DNA from: Candidatus Egaibacter danicus
GTDB taxonomy: Bacteria; Pseudomonadota; Gammaproteobacteria; Burkholderiales; Burkholderiaceae
Assembly: GCA_011391115.1 (NCBI GenBank)
Contig: JAABRC010000007.1
Location: 1-20,005 of the forward strand
Length of the DNA: 20,005 bases
Direction: 5' to 3'
Shown here: positions 14,227 through 20,005 of the stretch, one piece after another
Numbering within the stretch: position 1 is the first letter of the stretch
Layout of the letters: each line of letters starts with the position of its first letter
Position numbers and translations under genes: made by a program
Notes under the pieces: generated by a model
Told to the model about the DNA's origin: nothing
Databases searched by the model: none
The model's input: the letters and a program-made list of their open reading frames with translations, nothing else

Positions 14227-15789
14227 TCAAGCGTAATACCGGGCCACGTAATCCTCAAAGCTGCCTTGATCCGATGCTTCCAGTTGCTGCTGTTCCTGCA
14301 AAGATTTTTCGACGCTGGCCGCAAACCGTGCCTGGGTGATTGCATCCAGCGGCTGGGCCAGCAGCGCTTTCTTGTGCTGTTGTGACAGCTGCATCGCGTA
14401 CTTGAAAAACCCGCCGTGCTCGCGGGCGGCCGCCAGTATCTGCGCCGAAGGCGTGGTGTCGGGGTCATCAATGCGTTTACGCAGGGTCTGCAGCGTGGTG
14501 ACATAACGCGTGCCGCCGTAGGCCGTGTCCAGCATCTCGGCAAAGGGCAGCATGTCGTCAAACAGCTCGTGCGCCAGCGGGCGGAAGGGCTGCTCGCGGT
14601 TGTGCACCAGCAGGTGCAGGTCGGGCTGGCGCCCGCGGTTGACCACGCGACGCTTGTTCTCGTCGTTTTCGCTTTGCTCGCGGCTGGTGATGGGTGGGCT
14701 GTCACGGAACAGGCACATCAGCAGCAGCACATCGGCAAATGTGCCCTGCTCGGGCGTGATGCCGATGTCAACCAGCGGGTTCAAATCAAACAGGCGCATC
14801 TCCACGTATTCCACGCCATAAAGCTGCAGTGCCTTTGATGGGCGTTCGCCGTGTTGGCCAATGCGTTTGGGTCGCATGGCGGCATAAAACTCGTTTTCAA
14901 TTTGCAGCAAATTGGCGTTGAGCTGCTTCCAGTGGTCGCCCTCGCGCACGCCGATGTCCAGGTAAAACGGATCGGGGGTGCGGATGGCGGCGTCCAGCGC
15001 CGCGGTGTATTCGCGCAGGGAATTGAAGCTCACGTGCAGGTTGTCCTGCGCCCGGTTCTGGTAACCCAGGTCACTCATGCGCAGGCTGGTGGCGTAGGGT
15101 CCGTACAGGGTGCCGGGCACCAGCTCCTGCAGGTCTGACTTGCGGCCCTGCAGGAATGATTTGCAGATGGCCGGAGACGCGCCAAACAGGTAAGGCACCA
15201 GCCAGCCGTAGCGCAGGAAGTTGCGAATCAGCCCGAAGTAGCGGTCGCTGATGAAGTCCTGCGCGCAGCTGTCATCGCCACAACATTCCTGCAGCGCGGG
15301 CCAGAATTCGGGCGGCAGGGACCAGTTGTAGTGCACGCCTGCAATGGTCTGCATCTGGCGGCCGTAGCGCAGCCCCAGGCCTTCGCGGTACACGTATTTG
15401 AATTTCGCCTTGTTCGACGTACCGTAGTCGGCCAGCGGAATGTCACTGTCAGTCCCCAGCAGGCAGGGCATGGAGCCCGCCCACATGGTCTCATCGCCCA
15501 GTTGCGTCACGCTGTAGCGATGGATATCACGCAAAAACTGCAGTGGAAACGTCGGGTCTTGCGAGGGCGGCGTGATGAATTCCAGCAACGCTTCGGAATA
15601 GTCCGTCGTCATCCACGGGTGCGTCAGCTTGGAACCCAGGCCGTGCGGGTGCGGTGTCTGGGCCAGGTTGCCCCGGCTGTCCACGCGCAGGCACTCTTTC
15701 TCGTATCCGCGGGCGATGCCTTGCAAAACCTGCGCCTGGCCGCGGCTCGAAAACTGGCTGACTGCGTCGCAACACGTGAACTTCAACAT
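14227..15789 (-). CDS. gshA: Glutamate-cysteine ligase (first enzyme of glutathione synthesis)
   Basis: A 520-residue enzyme close in length to E. coli GshA (518) and of the same proteobacterial type. It joins glutamate and cysteine with ATP to give gamma-glutamylcysteine. Recognisable blocks: GIARGYEKECLRVDSRGNLA, TPHPHGLGSKLTHPWMTTDY and SEALLEFITPP near the N-terminus (Glu/Mg binding region), MWAGSMPCLLG, GVHYNWSLPPEFW, and YVEMRLFDLNPLVDIGI followed by a long helical C-terminus. ATG 15789 has GGGGGAG a few bases ahead, which fixes the start. The stop is 145 bp from the convergent M14 gene. It is divergent from the M48 protease-gor pair, placing synthesis and reduction of glutathione on two sides of one 205-bp intergenic region. 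Confidence 0.95.
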   Translation of the reverse strand: MLKFTCCDAVSQFSSRGQAQVLQGIARGYEKECLRVDSRGNLAQTPHPHGLGSKLTHPWMTTDYSEALLEFITPPSQDPTFPLQFLRDIHRYSVTQLGDETMWAGSMPCLLGTDSDIPLADYGTSNKAKFKYVYREGLGLRYGRQMQTIAGVHYNWSLPPEFWPALQECCGDDSCAQDFISDRYFGLIRNFLRYGWLVPYLFGASPAICKSFLQGRKSDLQELVPGTLYGPYATSLRMSDLGYQNRAQDNLHVSFNSLREYTAALDAAIRTPDPFYLDIGVREGDHWKQLNANLLQIENEFYAAMRPKRIGQHGERPSKALQLYGVEYVEMRLFDLNPLVDIGITPEQGTFADVLLLMCLFRDSPPITSREQSENDENKRRVVNRGRQPDLHLLVHNREQPFRPLAHELFDDMLPFAEMLDTAYGGTRYVTTLQTLRKRIDDPDTTPSAQILAAAREHGGFFKYAMQLSQQHKKALLAQPLDAITQARFAASVEKSLQEQQQLEASDQGSFEDYVARYYA

Positions 15790-15994
15790 GGATATCTCCC
15801 CCTCTTATTCAGGCCGGGCAGTATGGCAGTTTTTTGGATTGATTGCTTGCGAACACCCTGGCCTTGAAAAGACTCCCCACGACCTCAATTTCCTGAGGAA
15901 TTCCGCATATCAGGTCCTTAACAATCAATCGTGTATCCGACCACTAGAATGATCTAAGCCCTGCTGATTGCCGGGGCATCAGTCAGGAGACGCC
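15790..15994. other. Intergenic region between divergent gshA and the M48 protease gene
   Basis: 205 bp holding the start regions of both genes. Towards the protease there is a -10-like TAGAAT (about 15945-15950) without a well-spaced -35, and AGGAG 5 nt before ATG 15995. Towards gshA the ribosome site GGGGGAG is clear but no convincing promoter stands out. No strong palindrome was noticed. Confidence 0.4.
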
Positions 15995-17488
15995 ATGCCC
16001 TACAAATTTTTTCCAATCGTTCTCGCCACCGCTTTGCTAACCGCTTGCGGCAGCCCCGTGACCAACCCGGTAACAGGCAAGTCGGAGCGTTCAGCAATGA
16101 GCGAGTCCGCTGAAGTTGCTGAGGGCAAAAAGGGCCACGCCCAAGTGCTGGAAGAATACGGCGTGTTGCCCAACGCGAAGGTGCAGGCTTACGTCAATGA
16201 TCTGGGGCAGCGCCTGGCCAAACAATCCCACCGCGGCCAGCTGGAGTGGCATTTCACAGTGCTGGACAGCCCTGAAATCAATGCCTTTGCCTTGCCCGGT
16301 GGCTATGTCTATGTCACGCGCGGCATCATGGCTTATATGGAAAGTGAGGCTGATCTGGCCGGTGTGATTGGCCACGAAATCGGGCACGTCACCGCGCGGC
16401 ATGGCGCGCAGCGCGCAACCCGCCAGCAAAATGCCGGGCTGGGTGTGCTGGCCGCAGCTGTATTGGGGGCGGTGCTGGAGAGCAAGGGTGTTGCGGGAGC
16501 GGGCCAGGTGGCCAGCGAAGTGTCGCAAAACGTGGCGGCAGGCTACATCGCCTCCTATTCCCGTGAGCAGGAATTGCAGGCTGACGGACTGGGTGCTGAA
16601 TACCTGTCCCGCAGTAACTACGACCCGCACAACATGGTCGATGTCGTCAATGTGCTGAAAAATCAGGAGCGCTTCGCGGCTGATCAGGCTCGGGCGGAGG
16701 GGCGTCCAGCGCCAGCGGCCAGCAACTGGTTGTCTTCACATCCCAGCAACGACCAGCGGTTGCAGACCATCACGCAACTGGCTGCTCAATACAACAAAGG
16801 CAATTACATCGACGAAGGCCGGGCGCGCTACCTGCAGGCCATTGACGGCATTGCTTTTGGGGACAGTGCCGATCAGGGCATGACGCGCGGGCGCAATTTT
16901 TACCACGAGCCGCTCGGGTTTGCTGTTACCGCGCCCCAAGGGTGGTCCATCCAGAACGCGGCAGACCGACTGACCATTCTGAGCGGCGAGCGGGATGCGG
17001 GGCTGATTGTGCGGACTGCGCCTGCCCAGGCGGGCAAGACACATGACGACATCATTCGCACCCTGATCAAACCTGATCAGGGTCGAGTGGATCGACTGCA
17101 AATCAATGGCCTGCCCGCGACCCGGTTTGTTGGTACCCGTAAAAACGACAAGGGCCAGTCGGATCCAATCGAGGTGACCATTGTTTCCGGTCCGGCCAGT
17201 CACAACTACGTGTTGCAGTACGCGGCCAAAGATGCTGCAACGTTGCAACGCGCACGCCGCCAGATTCAGGAGGCTGAAGGGTCTTTTCGTCCAATGAATC
17301 CGGAAGACCGCGCCCAGGCGCGACCTTGGGTGGTCAAAACCATACCTTTTCCGCGTGGCGGTTTTGCAGAGTTGGCCCGCCAATCACCTCTGAGTAGCCC
17401 CGAGCAGCAGCTGCGCCTGATCAATGGTGTTTATGGCGGTGGAGAACCCAAGCCTGGGCAGTTGGTGAAAACAGTCGTGCGCCAGTGA
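15995..17488 (+). CDS. M48-family lipoprotein metalloprotease with LysM-like C-terminus
   Basis: A 497-residue protein. It starts with a lipoprotein signal, MPYKFFPIVLATALLTAC, lipobox LTAC with Cys18, so the mature protein is predicted to be membrane-anchored in the periplasm. The M48 domain has HEIGH (zinc His127 and His131, catalytic Glu128) and the third ligand Glu193 in EQELQAD. It is related to the BepA/LoiP class of outer-membrane quality-control proteases, but the TPR repeats of BepA are not evident. Residues of about 300-430 (YHEPLGFAVTAPQGW onward) are an unassigned beta-rich region, and the last 55 residues (VVKTIPFPRGGFAELARQ ... PGQLVKTV) look like a degenerate LysM. AGGAG 5 nt before ATG 15995 supports this start over the upstream ATG at 15968. 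The stop overlaps the gor start by one base. Confidence 0.9.
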   Translation: MPYKFFPIVLATALLTACGSPVTNPVTGKSERSAMSESAEVAEGKKGHAQVLEEYGVLPNAKVQAYVNDLGQRLAKQSHRGQLEWHFTVLDSPEINAFALPGGYVYVTRGIMAYMESEADLAGVIGHEIGHVTARHGAQRATRQQNAGLGVLAAAVLGAVLESKGVAGAGQVASEVSQNVAAGYIASYSREQELQADGLGAEYLSRSNYDPHNMVDVVNVLKNQERFAADQARAEGRPAPAASNWLSSHPSNDQRLQTITQLAAQYNKGNYIDEGRARYLQAIDGIAFGDSADQGMTRGRNFYHEPLGFAVTAPQGWSIQNAADRLTILSGERDAGLIVRTAPAQAGKTHDDIIRTLIKPDQGRVDRLQINGLPATRFVGTRKNDKGQSDPIEVTIVSGPASHNYVLQYAAKDAATLQRARRQIQEAEGSFRPMNPEDRAQARPWVVKTIPFPRGGFAELARQSPLSSPEQQLRLINGVYGGGEPKPGQLVKTVVRQ

Positions 17489-18867
17489 TGACTGCGTTTG
17501 ACTTTGACCTGTTTGTCGTCGGCGGTGGTAGCGGTGGCGTGCGCGCGGCCCGCATGGCTGCGCAACGAGGGACCCGGGTTGCGGTGGCCGAAGCTGGTGG
17601 CACGGACAGCCTGGGTGGAACCTGCGTCAACGTGGGCTGTATTCCCAAAAAACTGTACAGCTACGCCGCGCATTTTGCCGAGAGCTTCGAAGAATCGCAC
17701 GGTTTTGGCTGGGAGGGCGATGCCCCGCGGCTGAATTGGGCCACGTTGAAGGCCAATCGCCGCAAGGAAATCAGCCGCCTCAATGGTGTTTATCTGAATC
17801 TGCTGGTGGGCGCTGGGGTTCAGGTGTTTAACGGGCATGCCACGCTGGTAGATGGGCACACGGTTCAGGTGAACGGCGCAACGCATACCGCACGGTACAT
17901 TCTGATCGCCACGGGCGGAAAGCCGCAAGTGCCCAACGTAGAGGGGCGTGAGCTGGTCGTCACGTCCAACGACATGTTTGACCTGGACCCGTTCCCTGCC
18001 CGCCTGCTGGTGGTGGGTGGAGGCTATATTGCATGCGAGTTTGCCTCCATCTTTAACGGGCTGGGTTCCCGGGTAACCCAGCTGTATCGCGGTGAGCAGG
18101 TGCTGCGCGGGTTTGACGAGGAAGTGCGCCATTTCATCGCGGGTGAAATGACCAAAACGGGTATCGATTTGAGGCTGAAGGCCGACGTGGCGTCCATCAA
18201 ACGCGCCGATGAAGGGCTGCTCGTTTCACTGAACAATGGTGAAGCCCTGATGGCCGACCAGGTGTTGTACGCCACCGGGCGCATTCCCAACGTTGATGCC
18301 ATGGGGCTGAAGGCCGCGGGCGTTGCCCAGGGCGAAGACGGTGCCATCCTCGTGAACGACCACTATCAGACCAATTTGCCATCGGTGTTTGCGTTGGGTG
18401 ATGTGACATCGCGCATTCAGCTCACACCCGTCGCACTCGGTGAGGCGATGGTGCTGGTCGACTATCTGTTTGGCCCGCCTGAAGGCAAAGCTAAACGCAG
18501 CATGAGCTATCAGTTCATTCCGACGGCTGTGTTCACGCATCCCAACATCGGTACTGTAGGTTATTCTGAGACCGACGCGCGCAAGACGTTTGGCGAAGTG
18601 ACCATCTACCGCAGCGAATTCAAGGCGCTCAAACACACGCTGAGCGGCAGCTCCGAGCGCACCCTCATGAAACTGGTGGTGGAAACCGCAACAGACCGGG
18701 TGGTCGGCCTTCACATGGTGGGACCTGACGCGGGAGAAGTGGTTCAGGGCTTTGCCGTGGCCCTGAAGGCGGGTGCCACCAAAGCAGTCTTTGACAGCAC
18801 CATCGGCATTCACCCCACGGCCGCAGAGGAGTTTGTCACCATGCGGGAGCCTGTTAAACAGCCCTGA
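17488..18867 (+). CDS. gor: Glutathione-disulfide reductase
   Basis: A 459-residue FAD/NADPH disulfide reductase that regenerates glutathione from its disulfide in the cytoplasm. Motifs: FAD-binding VVGGGSGGVRAARMAA near the N-terminus, the redox pair GGTCVNVGCIPKKL (Cys46 and Cys51), the second Rossmann motif VVGGGYIACEFA with YRGEQVLRGFD (Arg residues suit NADPH), FALGDVTSRIQLTPVA, and the C-terminal active-site GIHPTAAEE with His442 and Glu447. The loop KKLYSYAAHF is typical of glutathione reductase rather than lipoamide dehydrogenase or mercuric reductase. ATG 17488 overlaps the protease stop (TGATG), so translation is probably coupled; GTG 17485 is the alternative. The link to the M48 protease is operonic, and any functional link is unproven. 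Confidence 0.95.
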   Translation: MTAFDFDLFVVGGGSGGVRAARMAAQRGTRVAVAEAGGTDSLGGTCVNVGCIPKKLYSYAAHFAESFEESHGFGWEGDAPRLNWATLKANRRKEISRLNGVYLNLLVGAGVQVFNGHATLVDGHTVQVNGATHTARYILIATGGKPQVPNVEGRELVVTSNDMFDLDPFPARLLVVGGGYIACEFASIFNGLGSRVTQLYRGEQVLRGFDEEVRHFIAGEMTKTGIDLRLKADVASIKRADEGLLVSLNNGEALMADQVLYATGRIPNVDAMGLKAAGVAQGEDGAILVNDHYQTNLPSVFALGDVTSRIQLTPVALGEAMVLVDYLFGPPEGKAKRSMSYQFIPTAVFTHPNIGTVGYSETDARKTFGEVTIYRSEFKALKHTLSGSSERTLMKLVVETATDRVVGLHMVGPDAGEVVQGFAVALKAGATKAVFDSTIGIHPTAAEEFVTMREPVKQP

Positions 18868-18904
18868 GGTTCAGAACGCCCTGCCTTTGTGGACAATAGG
18901 CGCT

Positions 18905-20005
18905 ATGGCCTATCTACCCACATTTATTGCCCCTTCCCAATTCACCGATCCAGCCGCTGCACTGGCCAAGGTGCGTGAAATCTACAACAACAGTCTGGCG
19001 CATCTTCGCGAAGCGATGCAGCGCTTTGTTGCCGGGGAAACCCTGCCCGGACATGTGCGTGCCTGTTATCCCTTTGTGCGCGTGCAGACCGACACGGTGT
19101 CAAGGCTGAATTCAGCTGAATCCGCGCACCTGAGCTACGGATTTGTGGCAGGTCCCGGCCGGTTTGAGACGACATTGAGTCGCCCGGATCTATATGGCGA
19201 CTATTACCTGGAGCAGTTCACCTTGCTGCTGCAAAACCACGGGGTGGAGCTGGAGATAGGTACCAGTGCACAGCCGATCCCCGTTCATTTTTCGTTCGTC
19301 GAAAATGACCACATTGAAGGCACCTTGAGTGCGGAGCGCCGGCAACTGATGCGCGACGTATTCGATCTGCCTGATCTGGCCGCCATGGATGACGGTATCG
19401 CCAATGGCACTTATATGCCGCGTCCGGGCGACGCGCTGCCGCTTTCCCTGTTTACGGCGCCACGCGTGGACTACTCGCTGCATCGCCTTCGCCACTATAC
19501 CGGCACGGCACCTGAGCATTTTCAGAACTTTGTACTGTTCACCAATTACCAGTTCTACATTGACGAATTTGTGCGCATGGGCCATGAAGCCATGAGTGAC
19601 CCCGCCAGCGAGTACGTCGCCTTCGTCGAACCTGGCAATGTGGTGACGCGGCGAACCGGGCTAAGTGCCGATGTGGGCGATGAGCTTGGGAAAGCGCCTC
19701 CCCGCCTGCCACAAATGCCTGCCTATCATCTGATGCGGGCAGACCGCAGCGGCATCACCATGGTCAACATCGGCGTGGGCCCGGCCAATGCCAAAACCAT
19801 CACCGACCACATCGCTGTGTTGCGGCCACATGCGTGGATCATGCTGGGCCACTGTGCCGGTTTGCGCAACACGCAGCAACTGGGCGACTACGTGCTGGCC
19901 CACGGCTATGTGCGTGAAGATCATGTGCTGGACGAAGAGCTGCCTTTGTGGGTGCCCATTCCGGCTCTGGCCGAAATTCAGGTGGCGCTGGAGGCAGCGG
20001 TGTCA
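18905..20005 (+). CDS. amn: AMP nucleosidase, 3' truncated by the window
   Basis: An open frame of 367 codons running off the right edge. AMP nucleosidase hydrolyses AMP to adenine and ribose 5-phosphate in purine salvage and adenylate control; E. coli Amn has 484 residues, so about 115 are missing. The N-terminal Amn-specific domain is visible (YYLEQFTLLLQNHGVELEIG, PRVDYSLHRLRHYTGTAPEH, FQNFVLFTNYQFYIDEF). It is followed by the start of the nucleoside-phosphorylase-like catalytic domain (MVNIGVGPANAKTITDHIAV, WIMLGHCAGLRNTQQLGDYV). ATG 18905 has only a weak TAGG 4 nt upstream, and a TTG at 18887 is possible. It begins 37 bp after gor on the same strand with no terminator between, so it may be co-transcribed. 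Confidence 0.93.
   Translation, partial: MAYLPTFIAPSQFTDPAAALAKVREIYNNSLAHLREAMQRFVAGETLPGHVRACYPFVRVQTDTVSRLNSAESAHLSYGFVAGPGRFETTLSRPDLYGDYYLEQFTLLLQNHGVELEIGTSAQPIPVHFSFVENDHIEGTLSAERRQLMRDVFDLPDLAAMDDGIANGTYMPRPGDALPLSLFTAPRVDYSLHRLRHYTGTAPEHFQNFVLFTNYQFYIDEFVRMGHEAMSDPASEYVAFVEPGNVVTRRTGLSADVGDELGKAPPRLPQMPAYHLMRADRSGITMVNIGVGPANAKTITDHIAVLRPHAWIMLGHCAGLRNTQQLGDYVLAHGYVREDHVLDEELPLWVPIPALAEIQVALEAAVS

Noticed and set aside
1..20005. CRISPR arrays, tRNA/rRNA genes, insertion sequences or prophage genes
   Set aside because: No regularly spaced repeats, cloverleaf-like sequences, transposase motifs or phage structural genes were noticed when reading either strand.

Overview
The window looks like a chromosomal segment of a betaproteobacterium, most likely Comamonadaceae (Rhodoferax/Polaromonas/Acidovorax-like). 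Three things suggest this: the fused B12 mutase IcmF with burkholderialean-like sequence, the overall gene set (DbpA, proteobacterial-type GshA, Gor, AMP nucleosidase), and short GCTATT...AATAGC palindromes that I associate from memory with this family. No rRNA, tRNA, insertion sequence or CRISPR array was seen.

Layout. 2-412: end of a BON-LysM protein. 431-4766: a quorum-sensing cassette with a LuxR-type regulator (-), a CqsS/LqsS-like membrane histidine kinase (+), a response regulator overlapping it by 4 bp (+), and a convergent CqsA/LqsA-like autoinducer synthase (-). 4923-6325 (-): a CsoR/FrmR-family repressor followed by a persulfide dioxygenase-rhodanese fusion. 6326-6682: a gene-poor regulatory stretch with a perfect 22-bp palindrome just before icmF. 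6683-9997 (+): icmF. 10020-10268 (-): a small hypothetical protein. 10390-11811 (-): dbpA. 11896-14081 (+): an MDR-family oxidoreductase and an M14 zinc carboxypeptidase. 14227-15789 (-): gshA. 15995-18867 (+): an M48 lipoprotein protease coupled to glutathione reductase. 18905 to the window edge: AMP nucleosidase.

The most interesting region is 431-4766. It resembles the alpha-hydroxyketone signalling systems known from Vibrio (cqsAS), Legionella (lqsARS) and Janthinobacterium (jqsARS), but with a LuxR-type regulator next to it. The synthase promoter region carries a perfect 15-bp inverted repeat whose core, CCTGTCAGATATGACAGG, has the form of a lux box. It is placed where a class-II LuxR activator site would sit relative to a GATAAC -10 element. 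A second long inverted repeat lies between the divergent luxR and kinase genes. I infer that two quorum-sensing logics, a phosphorelay and a LuxR activator, may be wired together here.

A second theme is low-molecular-weight thiol and sulfide metabolism. GshA makes the glutathione precursor, Gor keeps glutathione reduced, and the dioxygenase-rhodanese fusion would act on glutathione persulfide under a Cys-containing CsoR-family repressor.
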